This document shows positions 35,323-45,823 of a DNA stretch of 64,000 nt, piece after piece; position 1 is the first letter of the stretch, and the number at the start of each line of letters is the position of its first letter. Source of the stretch: Jaltomata sinuosa (lineage: Eukaryota; Streptophyta; Magnoliopsida; Solanales; Solanaceae). The stretch lies in assembly GCA_003996215.1 (NCBI GenBank), contig QJPP01007246.1, positions 124,001-188,000 of the forward strand, written 5' to 3'. The notes beneath the pieces were generated by a model. The model was given only the letters and a program-made list of their open reading frames with translations. It was not told the DNA's origin and did no database searches. A program made the translations under genes and the position numbers.

Positions 35323-36780
35323 ATGGTTACTACAAGGAACAACGGAGCAAGACCAGCGGTCCCAGCCGCGAGCCCGTCAGTTCGAGGCAGAGGTAGGGGA
35401 AGGGGCAAGGGATAAGCTAGAGCCGCACCTGCCAGGGGTGGAGCTGCTGCTAATACACGCAAGGTAACCCCTCCCCAACCTCAGGAGCATGTTGCGGAGG
35501 GCATAGAAGAAGTGGTTGTAGAGGATGAAGGGGCTCAAACGGAGGCGGCACCGGTTGGGGGTGCAGGCCTTCCTACTATGACACCGGAAGCTTTTAAGCA
35601 GGCGTGGGTTATTCTGAGTGAGTTGTTTGGTGCTGGAGCCATACCTGCAGCTTATGCAAATCAAGCCTTGGATACTTAGCCAGCGGTTACTACAATGCCT
35701 AGGATGGACGCAACTTCGGACACTAATGATTTCTTCAAGCCAATGCTAGGCCAGTTATGACTGGAAATGAGCATGAGATGCTGACTAAGTTCCTTAAGCT
35801 GAAACCTCCGATGTTTCAGGGTACAAACAGGGAGGATGCCTATGAGTTCATCATGTATTGCTATGAGAGGTTGCACAAGTTGGGTATTGTACGCCAGCAT
35901 GGGGTTGAGTTTGTCACTTTTTAGCTGCAGGGTGATGCCAAGCAGTGGTGGAGGTCTCATGTTGAGTGTCTGTCTTCTGTTCTATCTCCTCTGACTTGGG
36001 AGCAGTTCCACGCTTTGTTTCTAGAGAAGTATATCCCCCGTACTTTGAGGGACCGAAAGAAGGATGAGTTCTTAAACTTAGAATAGGGTGGCATGTCGGT
36101 CTCAGCTTATGAGGCCAATTCCATGCCTTGTCTCGCTTTGCTACACAGATGTTGGGGTCTGAGAAGGAACGATTCCAGTTATTTGTCAAGGGTCTGAATA
36201 GTGAAATATAGGTATTGTCAGTGCATATGACTTCTTTAAGAAAGGGCTTTAATGATGTGGTGGACTATGTGAAGAAGTTAGAGGGAATTAGGCAAGTGGG
36301 GCAGGCTAATGTTTTAGCCAAGAAGCCCCGGAATGAGAGAAACTATGGTGGTTCATATTCCAGGGGCCAGAATCAGCAGGCTTACTCGGCCCGCCCTATT
36401 CAGTCATCTCTACCAGCTACTACAGGTGGTCGTCAGGGAGCTCAGTCTTCAGCTCCTAGAGGCCAAGGAGAGTCTTATACATCAGCTAGCAGGCAGACAC
36501 TTGACCGTGGTTGCTTTCGTTGTGGAGATCTGGGCCACTTTAAGAGGGAGTGTCCACATAGGCAGGCAGGTAATCAGGGTCAGCAGCAGACTAGAGCAGT
36601 GGTCTCGGCAGGCAGAGGCGGTAATGATAGGGGTCATCCACAGAGTGGGCGAGGTAATTTTCAGGGAGGCCAGGGAGACAAGCAGAATGGTGGCGCAGGC
36701 AGGGGTGCGATGCAGCCGGCACGAGAAGTTCCTGGATTGATGATCGGGCTCATTGTTATGCTTTTCCAAGAAGGACCGAG
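35323..36780 (+). pseudogene. gag of chromovirus B
   Basis: ATG at 35323 (MVTTRNNGARPAVPAAS) follows directly after the leader repeats. A basic Gly/Arg and Ala/Pro N-terminus leads to a retrotransposon gag domain (about 35790-36190) with FLKLKPPMFQGT, LQGDAKQWWRSHVE and WEQFHALFLEKYIPRTLRDRK. A frameshift near 36100-36200 moves to the next frame (36215-36802), which is Gln/Arg/Gly-rich and holds one CCHC zinc knuckle (CFRCGDLGHFKRECPH, 36508-36556). Stops at 35413, 35677, near 35758, 35922 and 36084 confirm decay. Its role would be particle assembly and RNA packaging in the cytoplasm. Confidence 0.9.
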
Positions 36781-36798
36781 GCAGAAGCCTCTGATGCG

Positions 36799-39700
36799 GT
36801 GATCACAAGTACCATTCTTGTTTGCGATAAAATGACTTCGGTATTATTTGACCCAGGTTCTACATATTCTTATGTGTCTGTGAGTTTTGCTTTGGGGCTG
36901 GATTTGATTTGTGATACCCTTGATTTCCCTATCCATGTTTCTACCCTGGTTGGGGAGTCTGTGATTGTGACTCATGTATATCGTGACTGTTCTGTTGTGT
37001 TTGTGGGGTTGCATACTTGGGTAGACTTGGTAATTCTGGATATGGCTAATTTTGATATTATCTTGGATATGACCTGGCTATCTCCTTATCATGCTGTGTT
37101 GAACTGTAACATCAAGACTTTGGCTTTAGAATTTTGGGTAAGGATAGACTAGAGTGGGAGGGTGTGTACAGGCCTGAGCCAATTAAGATAATATCGTTTG
37201 TTCTGGCTAGGAAGCTAGTGGGGAGGGGGTGTCTAGCCTTCTTGGCTCATCTCTGGGATGATAGTGTGGAGTCCCCACCTATTGAGTCAGTTCCAGTGGT
37301 TTCTGAATATTTAGAGGTGTTTCCAGCGGACTTGCCTAGTATGCCTCCGAACAGGGATATAAATTTTTGTATTGATTTGGAGCTAGGCACTCATCCCATT
37401 TCCATTCCTCCGCATCGTATGGCTCTGGCAGAGTTAAAGGAACTTAAGACTCAGTTGCAGGAACTCCTAGATAAGGGATTTATACATCCCAGTGCTTTGC
37501 CTTGGGGTGCTCTGGTTTTATTTGTAAAGAAGAAGGATGGTAGTATGTGGATGTGCATAGATTATAGGCAGTTGAACAAGGTGACCATCCGGATTAAGTA
37601 CCCTCTACCCCGTATAGATGATTTGTTTGACCATATTTAGGGTGCATCAGTATTTTCGAAAATAGACTTAAGGTCGGGGTACCATCAGTTAAAGATTAGG
37701 CCCGAGGACATTCCGAAAACTGCTTTTCGGACTCGGTATGGACATTATGAGTTTTTAGTAATGTCTTGGTTTGACCAATGCGCCGGTAACATTCATGAGT
37801 TTGATGAATGGGTTATTCAAGTCGTATTTGGGTTCCTTCGTTATCGTGTTCATCGATGATATTTTGATCTACTCTAATAGTAGGGAGAGCATGCTAATCA
37901 TCTTCGTATTGTGTTGGATATCTTGAGACACCAAAAGCTTTATGCAAAATTCACTAAGTGTGAGTTTTGGTTGACTTTCGTGGCATTAATGGGGCATGTA
38001 GTGTCAGAAAGGGGGGTGATGGTGGATCCGCAAAAAATTGAGGCAGACAAGAGTTGGGTTCGGCCTAGCTCTGTGATAGAGGTGAGGAGTTTTGTTGGGC
38101 TCGCGAGGTAGTACCAGAGGTTTGTTAAGAATTTTGCTTCTATTGCTACGCACCTGAGGAGGCTGACACATAAGGATGTACCATTTGTGTGGTCCGACAA
38201 GTGTGAGGAGAGCTTCCAAAAGCTCAAGACACTTTTGACCACAGCCCCTATTTTGTCCCTGCCGATTGAAGGTAAAGACTTTGTTATTTACTAGGATGCT
38301 TCACATTCTGGTTTGGGTGCTGTGTTGATGCAGGATAGGAATGTGATAGCCTATGCATCCAGGCAGTTAAAGGTACATGAGAGGAATTACCTGACTCACG
38401 ACTTAGAGTTGGCAGCGGTGGTGTTTGCATTGAAAATTTGGAGACACTACCTTTATAGTGTCAAGTGTGAGGTATTCACAGTTCATCACAGTCTGCAACA
38501 CGTATTCACCCAGAAGGATTTGAATTTGAGGTAGGGAAGGTGGATGGAGCTATTGAAGGACTATGATACCATTCAGTACCATCCGGGTAAGGCTAATGTG
38601 GTGGCAGACGCATTAAGCTAGAAAACTGTTAGCATGGGTAGCTTGGCTTGTTTAGGGGTATCCAAACGACCACTAGCTAAGGAAATTTGGGCTTTGGAGA
38701 CCAAGTTCATGCACTTGAGTGTTTCAGATCAAGGTGGGTTGTTGGCCAGCATTGAGGTCAAGGCCATCTTCATAGATGAAATAAAGGCGAAACAGTTTCA
38801 GGATCCAAAACTGAGTAAGTTGCGAGGTAAGGTAATATTCGGGGAGTCCAGAGACATTATCCTAGACTCTGGTGGAGTGTTGCATTTTAGAGAGAGGATT
38901 TTTGTTCCTTGGGTAGATGATATGATCCAAAAAATCCTGGCAGAAGCTCATGGTTCGCAGTACTCAATTCATTTGGGTATGACTAAAATGTACAGGAACT
39001 TGAGGCAACGTTACTAGTGGTCTGGAATGAAAAGAGACATAGTTGATTTTGTGTCCAAATGTCAGAACTGCCAGCAGGTAAAGTACGAACATCAGAGACC
39101 TGCAGGACTACTTCAGAGAATGCCAATTCCAAAGTGGAAGTGGGAAAGGATAGCTATGGATTTCGTGGTGGGTCTTCCCAAGACATTGGGGAAGTACGAC
39201 TATATTTGGGTCATTGTTGACAGGTTGACCAAGTCCGCTCATTTCATTCCGGTCAGGGTAGACTTCAATTCACAACAATTGGCTAAGATCTACGTGAAGG
39301 AGATTGTGAGACTGCATGGGGTACCACTGTCCATTATTTCAGACAGAGGTATGCAATTTACTTCTAAGTTTTGGGGCAAGTTACATGAAGAGTTGGGTAC
39401 ACAACTCACTTTTAGCAGAACCTTCCATCCGCAGACTGATGGTCAGGCGGAAAGGACGATCTGGGTATTGGAGGACATACTGAGAGCATGTGTGGTGGAC
39501 TTCGGGGGTCATTTGGACCAGTTTCTACCGTTGTGCGAATTCTCATACAACAATAGCTACCACTCCAGTATTGACATGGCACTATTCAAGGCATTGTATG
39601 GGAGGAACTGCAGATCACCAGTTGGGTGGTTTGAGGAAGGCGATGTAAAGCCTCTGGGAGTAGACTTAGTGAAGGAAGCGCAGGAAAAGGTAAGGGACAT

Positions 39701-40232
39701 TCAGACCAAGTTGCTGGCTGCTCAAAGTAGGAAGAAGGAGTATGCAGATTGCAAGGTCTGGGACATGGACTTTTTGGCTGGTGAATAGGTATTATTGAAT
39801 GTGTCACCAATGAAAGGGGTGTTCATCAGTCCATTTGAACTTCTTGAAATTATGGGGCCAGTGGCTTACAAGTTAGCACTGCCACCTAGTTTGTCGAGCG
39901 TCCATCCGGTATTCCATGTATCCATGCTTAAGCAATACCATAGGGATGGGGATTACATCATCAAGTGGGATGAGGTACCTTTTGATAAGGATCTTTGTTA
40001 TCAAGAGGAACCGATTTTGATTCTTGCTGGGGATGTCCAGAAGTTGAGAACAAAGGTTATTCACATGGTAAAGGTTTATTGGAAGCATCGTCTGGTTGAG
40101 GAAGCCACTTGGGAAACTGAGAAGAACATGCGGGACAAGTACCCTCAACTGTTTGAGAATTCAGGTACTACATTTCCCTCATTTTATTTCCGTAATTTTA
40201 GGTTTGATCATTCGGGGATGAACGATGGATAA
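36799..40232 (+). pseudogene. pol of chromovirus B (protease, RT, RNase H, integrase, chromodomain)
   Basis: Protease: VLFDPGSTYSYVS near 36840, with Pro in the DSG/DTG position. A shift near 37130 leads into RT: YRQLNKVTIRIKYPLPRID (near 37564), SKIDLRSGYHQLKIR (near 37657), then a local frame change before the active-site FVIVFIDDILIYS (near 37840). RNase H: YASRQLKVHERNYLTHDLEL (near 38350) and YHPGKANVVADALS. Integrase: zinc-binding His/Cys with CQNC (near 39062), then MDFVVGLP, IISDRGMQFTS and TDGQAERT, carrying the D, D and E residues. The C-terminus (about 39985-40150; VYWKHRLVEEATWE) is chromodomain-like, which in chromoviruses guides integration to marked chromatin. Stops at 37638, about 38109, 38292, 38532, 38619, 39015 and 39786. 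Confidence 0.92.
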
Positions 40233-40241
40233 ATTGGTATC

Positions 40242-41550
40242 TGTTGTAACGACCGGGTCTATCATTACGGGTAGTCCAATTATGCCAAGTTTTAGAGTTA
40301 GAAAACTATGGGTTTGGGAGTTTGAAATTCTGGGCTAGGCTAGCCTCGACCGATTTTGGAGTGAGGTGGAGTCTAAGGAAATCCAGGTAAGGATTAGTTT
40401 ATGTGTCTTGTGTTAAGCTAGTCTTCTGCATAGACAAGATATAAAGGAGTCTGGGAGACTTTTCAGAATTGAATTTGGGTAAGTAGAACTCCCAAAATTG
40501 CGTTTGACGTGAAGGGGTTGTTTTGGGTCATCGGGGAAAACAAGTGTGTTGAAAATGGCCAAAACTGGGAGATTTCCAGACATTCTATCCGTGATGGGCG
40601 CAACTGTCCACGGTAGCAGCCTCCACTATAGTGGTGGAAAATATCGCTATAGTGGTGGTCAAGGCGGTCAACACCGCTTAAGACCGCTATAGCAGGAGTT
40701 GTCCGCTATAGCGGGCCGACAGGATTTTAATGCAGAAACATTGCCCAAAATATTCAGTTTCCACTTTTTCATTTTGGGAGAAGGGCTAGGCGATTCAAGG
40801 CAATTTTTCTCCTTTTTCCTTCAAATTTCTTCCCTAAGGTAAGGTTTCTACTCCCCAATCTTTGTACTACGTTTCCTATGCGGTAGAATTGGTAGGAGGG
40901 AACTTGGGGAAAGGTTGGAATAACCTAGGAATGGTAGAATCTGGGGAAGGAAGGGGATTCCAAGCATGAATGTTCTTGGGCATTGTTAAAAGTATGTTAT
41001 TATGATCATAGGTTGTTAAATTCTCTATTTTTATCCGTAAAAATGATAGAAGTAGGTGAATTAACGGTGTAAAAGCCCGGGAAAAGGGTGGGATGTTCAT
41101 GGGTGGCCTGGGGTTTGGGGATTCAGTGTAATCCGAGTATTGTGCAGGCCTTGTGTGTTAATTGTATGTACTTGTGTGTTATTTTAGACGAAGAACGAGA
41201 AAGGAATCCGAAACACGGGAAAGCTCGGGTTGAATAGAGCTTGGCTCATTTCGAGGTAGGTGATGGCTTATGATTTCTGTGAATGTTGTATGTTCTTGTA
41301 CTCATATCTAAGTGTTTGTATGAATTACATTGCTTAGGGGAGTTGTGTAGAATGTCTAAGGTTCTTGCTTTACAGTCTGTGATTGAAGGGTGTTTGCTTG
41401 TTGGATTACAAGTTGTTTGATCATCTGTTTGACTGCGAGTTGTTAACTTTCGGTTGGCTCAGGTACCACACGTTGTACAGGTATAACAAATGGTTGGCAT
41501 GGGTACCATGCCTGGTATGGGTAATACTAACGATTGGCTCGGGTCACATG
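40242..41550 (+). repeat. 3' LTR of element B, first piece
   Basis: Begins TGTTGTAACGACCGG; aligns with 32919 onward. Palindrome cluster 40610-40720. Breaks in the GGTACC minisatellite at 41550 where solo LTR C is inserted. The pieces total about 2.18 kb, the same as the 5' LTR. Confidence 0.9.
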
Positions 41551-42544
41551 TGTCACGACCCAAACTATCGGGCCATGCGGGCGCCTACTCTATCTACCTA
41601 GATAGACGAACCCTCACCCCCTGTCCCACAGGTAACATGCGGAATTAAAGTAAACCATTAGATTAAGCCACCTTTGTACATAACTAAAATGCTTTTCAGA
41701 AATAGGCTACATAAGAAATTATGAAAACCTTTACAACATTTAAAAGAACACCCTCCCCTAGGATCTAGTCTAAACAGGTACAAGAGCTACTACAAGATGA
41801 CACAAGAGGAAAAAGACCCAACTTCTGCCATGGAAATCGAAGACAGAAGTTGCTGGAGATCCTTATCCTCGTGAACCTATGAAACATCACCAACCTGCAA
41901 CCAGACTATACCAAAAAAGGTATAGCAAGAGTAGAGTCAGTACAAACACACGTACTGGTAGGCATCATCGGTCGACCCGAATCCCTTCCTACCATCATAT
42001 AAGAAAAATAGGGAAATACATGACTAAAATTAAATAACTTGGATCCCATCCACCAACATTTTCCGGTCAACTCCCTCATATCCCCTCGACTCCTCAAGTC
42101 AAAATATCCTAGATTTCCCAAGTCACCTTTATCCTAGACTTCCCAAGTCACAATATCATAGACTTCCCAAGTCACATTTTCCTTCACCAATGACCAAGTC
42201 CATGCCTGGCTACCTTTCCTTACCTAAGTCCACTGTTCTAACTTACATTCAGACTTAGCCCGGCTAACTGCCCAACTCATTCACTTGTACCCGTAGCATT
42301 TCTTACCGGTTTCCAGACCCTTCACGGATCTCTAGTAACCTTCTAATATGTTTGTAACAACTACAACCTTCAACCCCAGACTCTCAGTCTAGCCACTACG
42401 TGAAATCCACCTAGCGACCCTTGCCACATTTATTGACAACACTAGAGTTATATCTAACTCCCTTTGCAGCACATGACCCGGACCCGCCAAGGATCCTCTA
42501 ACCACACCTAAGTGTTCAACAGGCTACTCGACCTACAACAAGAC

Positions 42545-42880
42545 CAAACTAATAACATGATATTATAACCCGTCCTACACCAAGACCAAACTAATAACTA
42601 GTTATCACAACCCGGCCTACACCAAGACCAAACCCAATAATATACTATAACAACCCGACCTACACCAAGATCAAACTAATAATATGTTGTAACAACCCGG
42701 CCTACACCAAGACCAAACTAATAACATGATATCACAACCCGGCCTACACCATGACCAAACTAATAACAAGATATCACAACTCGGCCTACACAAAGACCAA
42801 ACTAATAAAAAGATATCACAACCCGGCCTACACCAAGACCAACTAATAACATGATATCGCAACCCAACCTAAACCCAGAC
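42545..42880. repeat. 42-bp tandem repeat inside solo LTR C
   Basis: About eight units of CGGCCTACACCAAGACCAAA followed by CTAATAACATGATATCACAAC-like sequence, spaced 41-43 bp. A single-copy equivalent (GGTCTTGGTTTAGGCTGGGT on the other strand, near 8172) exists in the other LTRs, so this is a local expansion. The 42-bp period keeps one frame open, which explains the repetitive 63-residue frame across it. Confidence 0.9.
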
Positions 42881-44467
42881 CAACACAATAGTTATACAGC
42901 AGTTCCCGACTACTCAAGGACCACCAACAATAGCACATTCAAATAGACAAACCGGTCCCCTCACAGAACTAATATCAAGTATCACATTTCAGCAAAACAT
43001 CCCGGTCCACACACAGAACCAATATCAGCCAATGCAATACAATAATCAATAAAACAGTGCAAGATGCAATAAAGTAAACCCGTACCAAGCGTGGTACCCG
43101 TGCCAACCAAGTGTTATACCCGTACTAGGCGTGGTACCCATGCAAACCATTTTTTATACCCATACCAGGTGTGGTACCCGAGCCAACCGAATATCAACAA
43201 ACCATAGTCAATATATGAACACACACAACTTGTAAAACCAACAAGTAAACACCATCCAATCACAGACTGTAAACAGGAACCTAGACATTCCGCACAACTT
43301 TCCGAAGCAATGTAGTGCATACAATCGCTTAGACATGAGTACATGAATACACACATTCACAGAAAATCATAAGCCACCACCTACCCCTTTCCGGGTACAA
43401 CTACGAACCATCAATTCCTATCCGAAGACTATTCCCCGGTTCACCCTTTTTATTATAAAACATACAATGTGCGATTTTCCTTTTTAGATAAACATACAAG
43501 CAGCTATACGATTCCCTTTCCTAACCTTAGCAAGTCCGCCGCTAAGCCTCAAGTCATAAACATTCCTGAAACCCCACCTAGGAGTTTCCTATTCCCTTTT
43601 CCCGCATGCTTCCTAAGCACTTTCCCGGTTCCCCAAACCTTCCTGACATACCAGTCTATCAACCCATCATATTATCATGACAATCTAAATAATTTGAACA
43701 CATAATACCATTCACAAGACCAGCCATTCCGTACATCCTAGAAATAACACAATCTATCCCGAATCTTCCAGACTCCGTGCCCGGAGGCCTAACACATGGA
43801 TTCTCCATTTCTTCTATACAACAAGTACGGAAAGTAAACAGGTCTAATTACTCATGAAACCTAGCCTACCTGGGCGCCAAACAGCTGAAATGGTGTATTT
43901 CTGGCTCCATAGAGGCATTCCTGGCGGTCCTATAGGCCCGAATCCGTGGTTTCTCGTCCTTTTTACCGGAATTCCTTTCTCGTTCTTGGTCTAAAAATAA
44001 CACACAATACATCAAATTAACACACAAGACCTACACATTACCCGAATTATACCAAATCCCCAAACCCTAGGCCACTCATGATCATCCCACCCTTTTCCTA
44101 GGCTTTCCACTGTTAATTCTCCTAGTTCTATCATTTTTTACGGATAAAAACAAAAAATTAAACAACCTATGATCATAATAATGTACTTTAATCCATACCC
44201 AAGAACACACATGCTTGTAATCCCCTTTTCTTCTATGAATTCCACCATTTCTAGGTTACTCCAACCTTTCCCAAGTTCCCTCCTATCAATTCTACCAAAT
44301 AGGAAATGTATTACAAAGATTGGGGAACAAAAATATTACCTTAAGGAAGAATTTTGACGGAGAAAGAAGGAAAAATGCTTGAAATCGCCCTAGCTCTTCT
44401 CCCAAATGAATTGTAGAAAACTGAATTGTTTTGGGGAAGTTTCTACATTAAAAACCCAGTGGCCCAG

Positions 44468-44580
44468 TATAGCGGTCCCCACTCTGCTATAGCGGTCAAC
44501 TGCCGCTATAGTAGTCTTAAGCAAGTTGACCGCCATTTGACCGCTGCTATAGCGGTAATTTCCACCGCTATAGTGGTGGC
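44468..44580. repeat. CCGCTATAGCGG palindrome cluster, solo LTR C
   Basis: Five or more copies such as TGCTATAGCGGT and ACCGCTATAGTGG, near the C terminus that is the LTR start on the minus strand. Confidence 0.82.
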
Positions 44581-44955
44581 CACTATCATGCCTGGTCGCG
44601 CCCGTCACAGACAGAATGTCCAGAAATCTCCCAGTTTTGGCCATTTCATAACACACCTGCTTTCCCCAATGTTCTAAAACAACCCCTTCACGTTGAACGC
44701 GATTCCGGGGGTTCTACTTACCCAAACGGAATTTTGAAAAGTCCCTCGAACTGGTTTATGTCTTAGCTATACGAAAAACAAGCTTAATCTAAGACATCTT
44801 ACCCAATCCTTACCCGGATTGTCCTAGACCATACCTTGCTCTAAAACCGGTCGAGACTAGCCTAGCCCAGAATTTTTAACTCCCAAACCCGGAAGTTTTC
44901 TAAGCTGAAACTTGGCACGAATGGTCTACCCGTAACGAAAAACCCAATTTTTACA

Positions 44956-45823
44956 CCACGCCTGGTATGGGTTTAATTTTGTTGCATCATTACATTTTTA
45001 CCATTGTGTTGCATTGATTGCTATTTGGTTCTGTGAGTGGACCGGGCTGATTATTAAAATGTGTTATTGGTTTGGTGGTCCTTGAGTGGCCAGGAAATTC
45101 TGTATAACTGTTATGTCAGTCTTGGTTTAGTACGGGTTGTTAATTGACATTTTGTGTTCTCTAGAGGGGATCCCAGGATGGGTTTGGGCTAAACAAAAAG
45201 GTATAGTTATTGGTATATGGTTGTGGCTTAGAGTATAAGTGGTGGATTTCATGCGAGAACAAGCTAAGTAGAGACTTGTAGTCTAGGTGTGTCTGTGGCT
45301 ATTATGGCATGTTTTTCATACCTTTTAATTGATATTGTCGTACTATTTATACACTGTTTATTTGAAACCTGCTTGATCCTACCAGTACACAGTGGTGGTG
45401 TACTGATACTGCACTTGCTTTCCTTTTAGTGAGTACAGGAAATCTTCCACTGGCTGAGACGCGAACTCATCTATAGCACCGGCGATTTCTGACTTCAAGG
45501 GTGAGCTGCTTGATCAAGCTACCTTGGATTTATCTCTAGAGTTTTAGCCCACTTTTTTCAGGTTTAAAACTACTTCCGTATTTCTTTTGGGGTTGCATCC
45601 CCGTATTCTAGATATTGGTAGTAATGTTTGGTACTGCGACTTTCATATTCTACGGTGATTTTCCGTAGAATGATATATATGATATAGTTCTTACTTATTA
45701 AATTGGTAGTTAACTTCTGTTTTACTGGTTTTAGGCTGTTAGTCTAGGCAAAGGGTTGAACTCTATTGGTTCGCTCATCCGGAGGTTGGGTGGGTGCCAC
45801 TCACGATGGTCTGGGTCGTGACA
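44956..45823 (+). repeat. 3' LTR of element B, second piece
   Basis: Resumes in the GGTACC unit (CCACGCCTGGTATGGG) and ends GGGTCGTGACA. It aligns with 34226-35102 of the 5' LTR. Confidence 0.9.

Larger units (their letters stand above)
41551..44955 (-). mobile_element. Solo LTR 'C', reverse orientation
   Basis: TGTCACGACCC at the left and TTTTTACA at the right are the inverted ends of an LTR of this group. No second LTR, primer site or gene is present, so it is probably the product of recombination between two LTRs. The flanks ACATG (41546-41550) and CCACG (44956-44960) agree at three of five bases, a decayed duplication at best. Read on the minus strand, its start resembles the LTR of B and its terminal part resembles D and A, suggesting a mosaic. 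Contains palindromes (44468-44580), GGTACC units (43075-43195), the hairpin (41906-41925) and a 42-bp tandem expansion. Confidence 0.82.
32919..45823 (+). mobile_element. Ty3/gypsy chromovirus 'B' (Tekay/Del type), carrying solo LTR C
   Basis: 5' LTR 32919-35102, gag-pol 35323-40232, 3' LTR 40242-41550 plus 44956-45823. The flanks AGGGA (32914-32918) and TGGGA (45824-45828) are an imperfect target duplication in the 3' LTR of A. Order gag, protease, RT, RNase H, integrase, chromodomain, together with the tRNA-Met primer site, places it with chromoviruses, most likely Tekay/Del. It is defective: many stops and frameshifts. It is the only gag-pol-bearing member of the tRNA-Met-primed group here. 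Confidence 0.93.

Noticed and set aside
35377..35664. 95-residue minus-strand frame opposite gag of element B
   Set aside because: Shadow of the gag reading frame; no independent start context or motif.
42671..42862. Repetitive 63-residue frame rich in CRPGCD and LLVWSW
   Set aside because: Translation of the 42-bp tandem repeat on one strand; a period divisible by three keeps it open.
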